64,000 bases of DNA. Origin: Planctomycetota bacterium (lineage in GTDB: Bacteria > Planctomycetota > Phycisphaerae > Phycisphaerales > SM1A02). The translations under genes and the position numbers were made by a program. Location: the NCBI GenBank assembly GCA_016872835.1, contig VGYX01000004.1, positions 96,332-160,331 on the forward strand. The letters are read 5' to 3'. Positions 8,643 to 16,661 of this stretch are shown here, in pieces. Within the stretch, counting starts at the first letter, position 1; each line of letters starts with the position of its first letter. Under the pieces are notes generated by a model that searched no databases, was not told the origin of the DNA, and saw nothing but the letters and a program-made list of their open reading frames with translations.

Positions 8643-9404
8643 TCAACCCGGGTAGATGGCCGAGGTCTTCTCGGTCTCCCACACGCGCACGCGAACAAGC
8701 TCGCCACCGGCTGAGGTGATCGGCCCGGACAACCAGTCGAAGCACGTCGCGGCGATCGTCTCCACGCTCGGATTGCGGTCGTGGAAGGCCTCCACATCGG
8801 AGTTCAGGTGCTTGTGGTCCAGCCGGTCCACCGCGTGATCCCGGGCGATGCGATCGATGTCCGTGGCTCGCAATCCCGGATTTCTGGACAGCGGGATGCG
8901 AACCTCCACCTCCAGCCGGTAGTTGTGGCCGTGACCAGCGGGGTTGTTGCACTTGCCGAAGACCCGGCGGTTCTCGTCGTCCGACAGGGTGGGGCAGTGC
9001 AGGCGATGGCTCGACGCGAAGTCGAACCGCTGCGTCACGATGACGTGCTGGGGCATGCTTTCCTCGATTCGAAAGTCGCAGAGCGAGTGCAGTCGGACGG
9101 CCACGCTGTTCAACGAAACCGCAAGAGTCGAAATGAGCGCCTCCCGCAGGGAGCCAAGGGTGCGCTCGATCGCCTCCCCCGAGATGAAGGAGGCGGGAAT
9201 GATGCGTGCCGCGCATTCCTTCACCGTCCGGTCGATTTCCTGAATGCCGACAATGTAGCCCGTGGTGGCGTCAGGCTTTCCTGTCACCGTGACATCAACT
9301 TCCATGCATGCGCTCCAACCGTCCACCTCGCTCCAGGCGCGAACGGTCGGCGCGGAGCCTCGGCCGGGCACCAGTGCAAGCCTGACGATGCGGCGGAGGA
9401 GCAT
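8643..9404 (-). CDS. 6-pyruvoyl-tetrahydropterin synthase / QueD-like protein with duplicated domain
   Basis: A 253-residue protein with two PTPS-fold modules. The C-terminal module (about residues 118-253) is complete: His133, Cys152, His158 and His160 reproduce the spacing of the zinc ligands and catalytic Cys of animal-type PTPS, and DHKHLN carries the acid/base region. It could make 6-pyruvoyl-tetrahydropterin or 6-carboxy-tetrahydropterin for queuosine synthesis. The N-terminal module (about 1-115) keeps PTPS-like strands (MEVDVTVTG, then a GYIVGIQEIDRTV helix) but lacks the HRL and HGH zinc motifs. A TATCCT hexamer at 9411-9416 lies 6 bases before the ATG. The reaction is uncertain. Confidence 0.78.
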   Translation of the reverse strand: MLLRRIVRLALVPGRGSAPTVRAWSEVDGWSACMEVDVTVTGKPDATTGYIVGIQEIDRTVKECAARIIPASFISGEAIERTLGSLREALISTLAVSLNSVAVRLHSLCDFRIEESMPQHVIVTQRFDFASSHRLHCPTLSDDENRRVFGKCNNPAGHGHNYRLEVEVRIPLSRNPGLRATDIDRIARDHAVDRLDHKHLNSDVEAFHDRNPSVETIAATCFDWLSGPITSAGGELVRVRVWETEKTSAIYPG

Positions 9405-9546
9405 CGGTGAAGGATAGGTTGGATTCTCGGTCGCACGGAGGGACGACGCGTGCACGCATTCGCCGAAAAATTGCAAATGCGCGCGCGACGGTCTTGCCGA
9501 AGCGTGGGAAGTGCGTAGGATCCCTTCTATACAAAGCCCCCGGAAG

Positions 9547-9589
9547 GGCTCGGCGTGAGACTTGTCTCCGCCGGGCCTCTTTTCTTTTT
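9547..9589 (+). terminator. Intrinsic-terminator-like hairpin overlapping the start of the YdjY lipoprotein gene
   Basis: Arm 9547-9555 (GGCTCGGCG) pairs with 9569-9577 (CGCCGGGCC) with one wobble. The inner bases 9557-9561 and 9564-9568 extend the stem. A T-rich tract follows at 9578-9589. Form and U-tract are those of a Rho-independent terminator in the rightward direction. It covers the GTG start (9555) and the first signal-peptide codons of the following gene, so it may attenuate that gene or end a short upstream transcript. Confidence 0.55.
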
Positions 9590-10235
9590 GCTCGCGACCC
9601 TCTGGGTGCAGAGCGGCTGCTCGGCGACGGGCTCCAGCATGGCCCTCCACGAGGCGGTCCGACTGCATCACGACGAGGGCCAGTTGCACGTGCAGGCGGA
9701 GGTCTCGTGCACGCGAGGTGACCTCGAGCAGGTCTGCTGCGCACGTGGAACGCGCGAGCACGAGTCGTTGCTGGTCACGAACGCACCCGCCAGCGCGGTG
9801 CAGGCGGGACTGCTGGCGCTGGGACTGCAGCCCGGCCAACCCGGATTCTGGCGGCAGGGGCCGGCCGGGGCGCTTGAGGAACAGCCGCCGCAGGGCAGTG
9901 CGGTGGAGATGCGCGTTCGCTGGCAGGAGGGTGGTGTGCAGCGAGAGGCCCCGATCGACGCGTGGCTCGACGATCGTCGCCCCGGACCAGATGCGCTGCG
10001 CTTTGTGTTCGCGGGCAGTCGCTTTGTGCGTACGCCCCAAGGCGAGCGCTTCGCGGCGGATCTCTCGGGCAGCATCGTGGGGCTGGTCACCTTCGGTGAC
10101 GAGGTGGTCGCCTGCGTTCAGGTCGTTCCAGATCGTGTGGATGTCGCGCCGCCGCGTTGGCGCGCGCGCAGCGCCGTGATGCCGCCCGAAGGCACGCCCG
10201 TCACGATGATCCTGCGGCGCCCGGTCGCTCCGTAG
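9555..10235 (+). CDS. YdjY-type domain lipoprotein, function unknown
   Basis: A 226-residue secreted protein with a short N-terminal signal (Arg2, hydrophobic core, VQSGC) and Cys22 as likely lipidation site. The rest resembles the YdjY-like domain common in Planctomycetota: CTRGDLEQVCCARGTREHE early, then a block of the form LLALGLQPGQPGFW, and a central region ending SGSIVGLVTFGDEVVA. Function is unknown for the family. The start is GTG at 9555. A TTG at 9588 would delete the charged part of the signal. A strong terminator-like hairpin lies across the start codon. ruvC follows after 9 bp. The family call is from memory of the conserved blocks. Confidence 0.65.
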   Translation: MRLVSAGPLFFLLATLWVQSGCSATGSSMALHEAVRLHHDEGQLHVQAEVSCTRGDLEQVCCARGTREHESLLVTNAPASAVQAGLLALGLQPGQPGFWRQGPAGALEEQPPQGSAVEMRVRWQEGGVQREAPIDAWLDDRRPGPDALRFVFAGSRFVRTPQGERFAADLSGSIVGLVTFGDEVVACVQVVPDRVDVAPPRWRARSAVMPPEGTPVTMILRRPVAP

Positions 10236-10244
10236 CATCCGCCC

Positions 10245-10733
10245 ATGCGTCTGGTCGGAATCGATCCAGGTCTTCAACGCACCGGCTACGCCTGCGTCGA
10301 GTTGCCGACACGCGGTCTGGAACCGCGTCTCGTCGAGGCCGGCGTGATCCGGCTTCGGGCGAGCGCATCGACTCCGTCGCGGCTGCTGCAACTGCACCGG
10401 GAACTCTCGGAACTGCTCGAGGAGTTCAAGCCGGTGCGCGTCACGGTGGAGAGCGTGTTCAGTCAGGCGCGTTTCGCGCGGGCCGCGATCGTGATGGGGC
10501 ACGCGCGTGGCGTGGTGGTGCTGGCCGCCATGCAGCAGGGCATCGAGGTCTCCGAGCTGGCGCCAGCCGAGGTGAAACGGGCTGTCGCAGGCCGGGGCAA
10601 CGCCTCCAAGGATCAGGTTCGGCGGGCCGTGATGGCGCAGTGCGGCTTGCGCTCGATGCGCGGTCCAAGCGACGTGTCCGACGCCATCGCCATCGCGCTC
10701 TGCGCTGCCCGACGCATGGGCGCGCTACGCTGA
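10245..10733 (+). CDS. ruvC: Crossover junction endodeoxyribonuclease RuvC
   Basis: A 162-residue Holliday-junction resolvase that cuts four-way junctions with RuvAB during recombinational repair. The four catalytic acidic residues of the RNase H-like fold are present: Asp7 (GIDPG), Glu69 (VESVF), and Asp143 and Asp146 (PSDVSDA). Their spacing matches the E. coli enzyme. A TAGCAT hexamer at 10233-10238 is exactly 6 bases before the ATG. trpE begins 5 bp after the stop. ruvA and ruvB are not in the window. Confidence 0.95.
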   Translation: MRLVGIDPGLQRTGYACVELPTRGLEPRLVEAGVIRLRASASTPSRLLQLHRELSELLEEFKPVRVTVESVFSQARFARAAIVMGHARGVVVLAAMQQGIEVSELAPAEVKRAVAGRGNASKDQVRRAVMAQCGLRSMRGPSDVSDAIAIALCAARRMGALR

Positions 10734-10738
10734 AGTCC

Positions 10739-12271
10739 ATGGCTGCGGGCAACCTGATCGTGCACGGACGCAGGATTCCGGGGGACCAGCTCACCCCGGT
10801 GCTTGCGTACCGCCGGCTCGTGGCGCCGGATGAGCGAAACGCGCCGAGCTTCCTCTTGGAAAGCGTGGAGCAGGGCGGCACGGTCGGTCGTCACTCGATG
10901 CTCGGTGCCCGGCCGGCCATGGAAGTGGTGGCCCGCGAGAACGCGGTCGAGATTCATCGCGACGGGGCGGTCGAGCGCACCGAACTGCCGGATCCGCTGG
11001 AGGTGCCGCGTCGGCTCACCGGCGCGTGGGTGCCGATCCGCAGTGGCAACGTGCCCGAGGCGTTTCATGGCGGGTGGGTCGGTTTCGTGGGCTTTGACGC
11101 GATCCGCTGGCTCGAGCCGGGCGCGCTTCCTTTCGCGCGCGCCCCGCGAGATGACCGCGGCCTGCCGGATCTGCACCTTGGGCTCTATCGCAACGTGGTC
11201 GTGTTCGATCACGCCCTGCGCGTCATCGATTGCGTCGCCAGCGAGCCGCTGGAACTGCATGGCAGCGAGTCCGCGGCGCGGTCGGCCGCGAATCTGTCCA
11301 TCGATCGCTCCATCGAGGCGATGCTGCATGAGCGTCCGCCGCTTCCCACAGGGGAGATCTCGCTGGACCCCGCGGCCGCGCCACGAGCGCCCATGGCGGG
11401 CTCCATGTCGCAGGCCGAATTCGAGGAAGCGGTGTGCCGCGCCAAGGCCGCCATCGCGGCGGGAGATGCCTTCCAGATCGTGCTGTCGCAGCGCTTCGAG
11501 CGCACCACCATGGTCGATCCGTTCGAGATCTACCGGGCGCTGCGCATCGTGAATCCAAGTCCGTATCAGGTGTACCTGCAGGCTCGCGACTGCATCCTGG
11601 TCGCCAGCAGCCCGGAGATCGCCTGCCGCGTGCGCGGTCGCACGGTCACGAACCGGCCGCTGGCGGGCACGCGCCCCCGCGGCGCCACGCCCGAGGCGGA
11701 CGCGGCGAACGAGCGCGCCCTTCTGGCCGACCCCAAGGAACGCGCGGAGCACGCCATGCTGGTCGACCTCGGCCGCAACGATCTTGGCCGGGTGTGCGAT
11801 CCGGGCTCCGTGCAGGTGGAGCGTTGCATGGAGATCGAGCGCTACAGCCACGTGATGCACCTCTCAAGCACGCTCACCGGCGCGCTGCGTCCGGGCCTTG
11901 ACGCGTGGGACGCGTTGCGCGCCACGCTGCCTGTGGGAACCGTTTCGGGAGCGCCCAAGATCCGCGCGATCCAGATCATCGACGAGCTGGAGCCGGTGCG
12001 GCGCGGCCCCTACGCAGGTGGCATCGGCGTGGCGGGCTTCAACGGGGACATGGACATGGCCATCGCGCTTCGCACCATGGTCGTGCCGACACGTGGGGCC
12101 TCCGGCACGCCTTGGAGCGTGCATCTGCAGGCTGGCGCGGGCGTGGTTCTCGACAGCGATCCGACCGCGGAACATCGGGAGACGCTGCACAAGTCAGCGG
12201 CGCTCGGTCGGGCGATCGACCTTGCGGAACAGGCCTTCCGCGGCTCAGCGACCCGGTCGACGCGTGCGTGA
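10739..12271 (+). CDS. trpE: Anthranilate synthase component I
   Basis: A 510-residue chorismate-binding enzyme that, with the TrpG glutaminase, makes anthranilate in the first committed step of tryptophan synthesis. The N-terminal regulatory domain (about 1-200) includes the LLES tryptophan-binding motif. The C-terminal chorismate-binding domain carries QIVLSQRF, the RPLAGTRPRG stretch, ERAEHAMLVDLGRND, and GTVSGAPKIRAIQIIDELE. Presence of LLES and full length favour TrpE over PabB. A TACGCT hexamer at 10726-10731 is 7 bases before the ATG, partly inside ruvC. The last 27 bp overlap the convergent membrane-protein gene. trpG is not nearby. Confidence 0.9.
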   Translation: MAAGNLIVHGRRIPGDQLTPVLAYRRLVAPDERNAPSFLLESVEQGGTVGRHSMLGARPAMEVVARENAVEIHRDGAVERTELPDPLEVPRRLTGAWVPIRSGNVPEAFHGGWVGFVGFDAIRWLEPGALPFARAPRDDRGLPDLHLGLYRNVVVFDHALRVIDCVASEPLELHGSESAARSAANLSIDRSIEAMLHERPPLPTGEISLDPAAAPRAPMAGSMSQAEFEEAVCRAKAAIAAGDAFQIVLSQRFERTTMVDPFEIYRALRIVNPSPYQVYLQARDCILVASSPEIACRVRGRTVTNRPLAGTRPRGATPEADAANERALLADPKERAEHAMLVDLGRNDLGRVCDPGSVQVERCMEIERYSHVMHLSSTLTGALRPGLDAWDALRATLPVGTVSGAPKIRAIQIIDELEPVRRGPYAGGIGVAGFNGDMDMAIALRTMVVPTRGASGTPWSVHLQAGAGVVLDSDPTAEHRETLHKSAALGRAIDLAEQAFRGSATRSTRA

Positions 12272-12952
12272 TCGGAGGACCTGCTCCGACTCCTCCTCCA
12301 GTTGCTCCGAGGACATGCTCTGCAGCAGGCGTGCGCTGGCGTCGGCGATCAACACCGGCCCCGCGATCCCGGCCAGCAAGACCACACCGCCAAGAAGCAT
12401 GTTCGCCAGATTCTTCCCGGGCAGTTGAAGACGGATCATCAGCACCTGCACGGCGATCGCGACCACGCAGGCCGCGAAGCCGGCGCCGACCACGGCCGCT
12501 GCCCAGGCGCTGTCTCGCACGACACAGCCCCGCGCCGTCCACGCCGTCGCGATGAGCAGTTCCAGCGTCACCAGAAGGCACCAGCCCATCCACGCGTAGC
12601 CGGTGACCGCTTCCCATCTTTCCGGCAGTCCCACGATCGCGCCGGCGAATCGAACGCCGGTGAGCGCGAAACCCGCGATGCACCAGATCGCGATCACCCT
12701 TCTCCAGAGATCCAGCGCGGCATCCTGCACCCCGGCGGCCCTCAGGTGCCGAAGGCAGAGGTAGCGCCAGCAGCCGCCCAGCAGCACGATCGCGGACAGG
12801 GGCACAGTCCAGAAGGGCCAGGCGATCCAGCCGGTGGTCAGGGGAATCCAGAACCAGCTTGCGCGAGGCAACTCGGTCGAGCTGAGCGCGATACGCTCGA
12901 AGGGACGCGCCTGCGGCAGGGGCGTGGGTGGAGGAGGCTCCAGGGGGTTCAT
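12245..12952 (-). CDS. Hypothetical multi-pass membrane protein
   Basis: A 235-residue protein not recognised as any family. A proline-rich N-terminus (EPPPPTPLP) is followed by about five hydrophobic helices, two of them near WIPLTTGWIAWPFWTVPL and LAGIAGPVLIA, and a charged C-terminal tail rich in Glu and Arg. The ATG at 12952 is preferred: a longer frame to 13027 would run through the TATACT element at 13004-13009 that is probably this gene's promoter. It overlaps the 3' end of trpE by 27 bp on the opposite strand, and that overlap encodes the charged tail. Confidence 0.5.
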   Translation of the reverse strand: MNPLEPPPPTPLPQARPFERIALSSTELPRASWFWIPLTTGWIAWPFWTVPLSAIVLLGGCWRYLCLRHLRAAGVQDAALDLWRRVIAIWCIAGFALTGVRFAGAIVGLPERWEAVTGYAWMGWCLLVTLELLIATAWTARGCVVRDSAWAAAVVGAGFAACVVAIAVQVLMIRLQLPGKNLANMLLGGVVLLAGIAGPVLIADASARLLQSMSSEQLEEESEQVLRSRTRRPGR

Positions 12953-13003
12953 GTGGGCAGCGAATTCCAGCGGTTCACCATTGAATCGTTCGAACCGTAA
13001 GCG

Positions 13004-13011
13004 AGTATAAA
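13004..13011. promoter_or_regulatory. Overlapping divergent -10 elements
   Basis: TATACT on the minus strand (13004-13009) and TATAAA on the plus strand (13006-13011) share the TATA core between the membrane-protein gene (start 12952) and the S41 protease gene (start 13030). A TTGAAT at 12981-12986 could be the plus-strand -35, but its 19-base spacer is long. The minus-strand leader would be about 45 bases and the plus-strand leader about 12. Confidence 0.45.
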
Positions 13012-13029
13012 AGGAACCGGAATCCACTC

Positions 13030-15384
13030 ATGGCGCGACACCTGAATCACCGTCATCTGGCACCTGCGCTCTTCCTTTCGTCGTGGCTGCTCGCCGCGCC
13101 GACGCTGTGTGCGGACGTGACCGGCTGGGGCGACGCCGTCTGGAACGCCGCGCGTCGGGGCGACGCGACCGCCTTCGACGCGGAGATCGGCAAGGTGCCA
13201 CCGGGCGAGGGGCCGGCGATCGACGCCGTCCGCGCCGCGATCGCGCAGCGCGACGCGCATCGGCAGGAGGCGGCGAAGGCGCGCGAAGAACTGATCGCCA
13301 AGCATCGGGCCGACCTGCGCAAGGATCTCGACGCCGGCGACCTCTCCCGTGCGCTCATCGCGGCGGCGAACCTGAAGTTCCTGCTCGAGCCCGCGGAGTG
13401 GACCGCGGAGATGGCGACTCCCACGTTCCAGGAACTCGAGCGCCGCACCGAGGCCCGCCGTGCCGAAGCGGAGGCTGCGAAGGACTGGCTGCTCGTGCAG
13501 GAGATGCTCTTCCGTCTGCGCGCGCTCTACGAGGACACGCAGGCCACCGATCGCTTCCGCGCGCTCGACGACCGGCTGGACGAGATCGGTCGCAAGGTCT
13601 CGCTGATGGCGGCCTATGCGCCCCGCACGCTGCACGAACTTCGCCGCGCGCAGAGCGAGCGGTTCCGCGCCTCGCAGACGCCCGAGGAGCGTGAGAAGGC
13701 CAAGGCCAAGTCGAAGGATCCCGAGGCGGAAGCCGACGATCCGGACGAGCCATTCCCCGAGTTCAACGCCGCCGCGGCCGATGACTGGAAGGAACAGTTC
13801 AACGGCATCACGCCGCTCATGCTGCGCGAGGGCCTTCGCAAGGCCGCAGGTGATCACATCGAGAACATGGGCTGGAAGCCGCTCATCGAGGGCGGTCTCG
13901 CCTCGCTCACGCTGCTGGCCAACACGCCGGAATGCCGCGAGGCGTTCCCGGGTCTCGGCGACGACGCCAAGCGCACCGCCTGGCTCGAGGCGCTCGCAGC
14001 GGCGCGCACTCGTCTGGAGGGCGTGCCCGACGACATGGCCAGCGGCACGCTGTACCGCGAGCTCATGAACGGCCTGCTGAAGGCCAACGAGATCACGGTC
14101 GCGATCCCCGAGAACGCGCTGCTGCATGAGTTCGGCGAGGGCGCCACCGGGATCATCAGCCGCCGCTTCGAGGATCCGTACTCGGAGATCATCTGGCCGG
14201 AGCGCCTTCGTCGCTTCCGCCAGCAGGTCGAGGGCAACTTCGTCGGCGTGGGCATCCTGATCCGCCACGACGAGAAGCGCGAGATCATGGTCATCAATCC
14301 GCTCGAGGGTTCACCCGCGGCGCGTGCGGGCCTGAAGCCGGGCGATCGCGTGCTGGCCGTGGATGGACAGAGCACGACGGGATGGTCCCTGAACCGCGCC
14401 GTCGACCTGATCACGGGTCCCGAAGGCGAGACGGTGAACCTGACCGTGCGTCGCGCGGGCGAGGAGAAGCCACTCGAGGTGCCGCTGGTGCGCGAGAGCA
14501 TCAAGATGCGCTCCGTGACCGGCTGGCGCAAGACGGGCCTGACCGACCGTGGCGAGCCCACCTGGGACTGGTTCGTGGATCCGAAAATGGGGATCGGCTA
14601 CGTGCGCCTGACCAGCTTCAACGAGGACAGCTTCGCCGACTTCATGAAGGCCGTCGACGCGATGCGCGTCAAGCGCGGTCTCGAGGGCCTCGTGCTCGAT
14701 CTGCGCGGCAATCCCGGGGGACTCCTGACCAGCGCCACGGACTTCTGCAACCTCTGGATTCCCAGCGGTCTGCTGGTCAGCACCGAGAACCGCTTTGGCG
14801 AGACCACCAGCGCGCGCATGGCGGAACCGAACCGAGCGGCGCTGAAGGACCTGCCGGTGGTGGTGCTGGTGAACCAGAGTTCGGCGAGCGCCAGCGAGAT
14901 CCTGAGCGGCTGCCTCCAGGCCTATGACAAGGCGGTGGTGGTGGGCGAGCGCAGCTTCGGCAAGGGCAGCGTGCAGGAAGTCACGCCGCTGCGCGATCGT
15001 TCACGCGAGGCCGCGGTGAAGGTGACCACGCAGCACTACGTGTTGCCGCCGGAAGACGGCAAGCCCAAGGGTCGCAAGGTGCACAAGAGCCCCGGTACCG
15101 AGGACTGGGGCGTGCTGCCGGACCTTCGCGTGAAGATGACGCCCGACCAACTCGAGAAGCTCGCCGAACTTCGCAGCACGGTCGACACGCTCCCTGAGGC
15201 GGGCAAGGAACAGACGGAGCCTCGCAAGGATCCGGACGAGATCCTTGCGACCGGCACCGACCCTCAACTCGAGACGGCGCTGCTCGCCCTCCGAGCCCGA
15301 CTGCTCGGAACCGCCAGCGCGACCAAGGTCGCCGAGGCCGCCAAGCCCGGAGAGCCGGCCAAGCCCGCCACACAGACCCCCTGA
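13030..15384 (+). CDS. C-terminal processing peptidase (S41 family, PDZ domain)
   Basis: A 784-residue exported serine protease of the CtpA/Prc type, which removes or degrades C-termini of envelope proteins. An N-terminal signal peptide (hydrophobic LAPALFLSSWLLAAP) is followed by a long helical, charged region with no recognised domain (about 30-390). A PDZ domain (about 395-490, with GSPAARAGLKPGDRVLAVDG) and the S41 catalytic domain (about 510-720) come next. The Ser/Lys dyad is Ser620 in SSASASE and Lys645 in FGKGS, 25 apart as in Prc. The C-terminal tail is Ala/Lys/Pro-rich. It is larger than usual CtpA because of the N-terminal extension. It precedes the pyruvate dehydrogenase operon, which has its own promoter. 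Confidence 0.88.
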   Translation: MARHLNHRHLAPALFLSSWLLAAPTLCADVTGWGDAVWNAARRGDATAFDAEIGKVPPGEGPAIDAVRAAIAQRDAHRQEAAKAREELIAKHRADLRKDLDAGDLSRALIAAANLKFLLEPAEWTAEMATPTFQELERRTEARRAEAEAAKDWLLVQEMLFRLRALYEDTQATDRFRALDDRLDEIGRKVSLMAAYAPRTLHELRRAQSERFRASQTPEEREKAKAKSKDPEAEADDPDEPFPEFNAAAADDWKEQFNGITPLMLREGLRKAAGDHIENMGWKPLIEGGLASLTLLANTPECREAFPGLGDDAKRTAWLEALAAARTRLEGVPDDMASGTLYRELMNGLLKANEITVAIPENALLHEFGEGATGIISRRFEDPYSEIIWPERLRRFRQQVEGNFVGVGILIRHDEKREIMVINPLEGSPAARAGLKPGDRVLAVDGQSTTGWSLNRAVDLITGPEGETVNLTVRRAGEEKPLEVPLVRESIKMRSVTGWRKTGLTDRGEPTWDWFVDPKMGIGYVRLTSFNEDSFADFMKAVDAMRVKRGLEGLVLDLRGNPGGLLTSATDFCNLWIPSGLLVSTENRFGETTSARMAEPNRAALKDLPVVVLVNQSSASASEILSGCLQAYDKAVVVGERSFGKGSVQEVTPLRDRSREAAVKVTTQHYVLPPEDGKPKGRKVHKSPGTEDWGVLPDLRVKMTPDQLEKLAELRSTVDTLPEAGKEQTEPRKDPDEILATGTDPQLETALLALRARLLGTASATKVAEAAKPGEPAKPATQTP

Positions 15385-15418
15385 AAGGCCATTTCCAGGC
15401 CATCATCGGGGGTTGGCG

Positions 15419-15447
15419 TTGCCCCGAAATGTCTTTCCCTCTATAAC
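15419..15447 (+). promoter_or_regulatory. Promoter of the pyruvate dehydrogenase operon
   Basis: TTGCCC (15419-15424) and TATAAC (15442-15447) are separated by exactly 17 bases, a near-consensus vegetative promoter. The start of the E1alpha gene is 47 bases after the -10, so this transcript has a true 5' leader, unlike many others in the window. Confidence 0.65.
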
Positions 15448-15494
15448 GGGGTGCTTGGCCGCGTGCCGATGTGAGGCATTCGGACAAGACCACC

Positions 15495-16661
15495 ATGTCC
15501 ACCCCATCCACCGACACCCGAAGGCTCTTCGACGTCCATCGCGGCGCCGGCGCCCCGCGCCTTGCCTCCGACCGCACCCCGCCGCCGCCGGCCACGCTGA
15601 AGAAGTGGCTGCGCGACATGATGCTGATCCGCGAGTTCGAGCTGCGCTGCATGCAGGCGTACCAGGACAAGAAGATCGGCGGCTTCTGCCACGTGTACAT
15701 CGGGCAGGAGGCCGTGGCGGTCGGCTGCGTCGCCGCCACCAAGCCGGAGGACCCGCTGGTGACCGCATACCGCGACCACGGCCACGCGCTGGCCCGCGGC
15801 ATGACCGCGCGCGCATGCATGGCCGAGATGTTCGGCCGCATAGACGGCTGCGCGAAGGGCAAGGGTGGATCGATGCACATGTTCGACAAGCCGAACAACA
15901 TGTTCGGTGGTCACGGCATCGTGGGCGCGCAGACGCCGCTCGGGCTCGGACTCGCCTTCGCCACGAAGTACGAGGACGAGGTCATGCAGAACGGCCGCAA
16001 CAAGCGCGTCACCCTCTGCTTCCTGGGTGACGGCGCGCTGAACCAGGGTGCGCTGCACGAGGCGATGAACCTTGCCGGCCTGATGGACATTCCGGTGGTG
16101 TTCGTGGTCGAGAACAATGGCTACAGCATGGGCACCAGCATCCATCGCGGCACCACGATGGCGCACGATCTGAAGTCGAAGGCGATCGGCTACGGCATCG
16201 ATGCCGCCGTCGTCGAGGGCATGGACGTGCTCGAGTGCTACTGGGGCATGAAGCAGGTCGTCGACGACGCGCGCGAGCGCAGCCGTCCGTGGTTCATCGA
16301 CCTGCGCTGCTACCGCTACAAGGGCCACTCCATGAGCGACCCGCGCAAGTACCGCACGCGCGACGAGGAGGAGGCCTGGGAGAGCGACGACCCGATCGGC
16401 AAGCTCGAGCGGTACATGCTCGAGAACGGCGTGGTGACCGAGTCCGAGACGAAGGACATGTGGAAGGACGTGAAGGCCGAGGTGCGCGACTGCGTGGCCT
16501 TCGCCGACGCGAGCCCCATGCCCGAGGCCGGCGAGCTCTACACCGACGTCTACATGGAGCCGTGGGGCCCGTATCCCGGCTCGAGCCGGCCGACCTTCAT
16601 GGGCGGCGCTCCGAACACGCCAAGCTTCACGGCGATCGACCCGAAGGGAGAGGTGCTGTGA
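15495..16661 (+). CDS. pdhA: Pyruvate dehydrogenase E1 component, alpha subunit
   Basis: A 388-residue thiamine-diphosphate enzyme subunit that, with E1beta, decarboxylates pyruvate (or possibly branched-chain 2-oxo acids) and transfers the acetyl group to lipoyl-E2. The ThDP/Mg motif GDGALNQGALHEAMNLA (GDG to N-type) is clear, as are YRDHGHALARG, GGSMHM and the phosphorylation-loop-like YRYKGHSMSDP. The ATG at 15495 is preferred over an in-frame GTG at 15471. It is the first gene of an E1alpha-E1beta-E2 operon, and its stop overlaps the E1beta start by 4 bases. Specificity for pyruvate is inferred from family resemblance. Confidence 0.92.
   Translation: MSTPSTDTRRLFDVHRGAGAPRLASDRTPPPPATLKKWLRDMMLIREFELRCMQAYQDKKIGGFCHVYIGQEAVAVGCVAATKPEDPLVTAYRDHGHALARGMTARACMAEMFGRIDGCAKGKGGSMHMFDKPNNMFGGHGIVGAQTPLGLGLAFATKYEDEVMQNGRNKRVTLCFLGDGALNQGALHEAMNLAGLMDIPVVFVVENNGYSMGTSIHRGTTMAHDLKSKAIGYGIDAAVVEGMDVLECYWGMKQVVDDARERSRPWFIDLRCYRYKGHSMSDPRKYRTRDEEEAWESDDPIGKLERYMLENGVVTESETKDMWKDVKAEVRDCVAFADASPMPEAGELYTDVYMEPWGPYPGSSRPTFMGGAPNTPSFTAIDPKGEVL

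Noticed and set aside
9405..10502. N-terminal extension of the PTPS-like gene by over 360 codons
   Set aside because: The extension is antisense to the YdjY lipoprotein and ruvC, and a TATCCT promoter hexamer lies 6 bases before the ATG at 9404.
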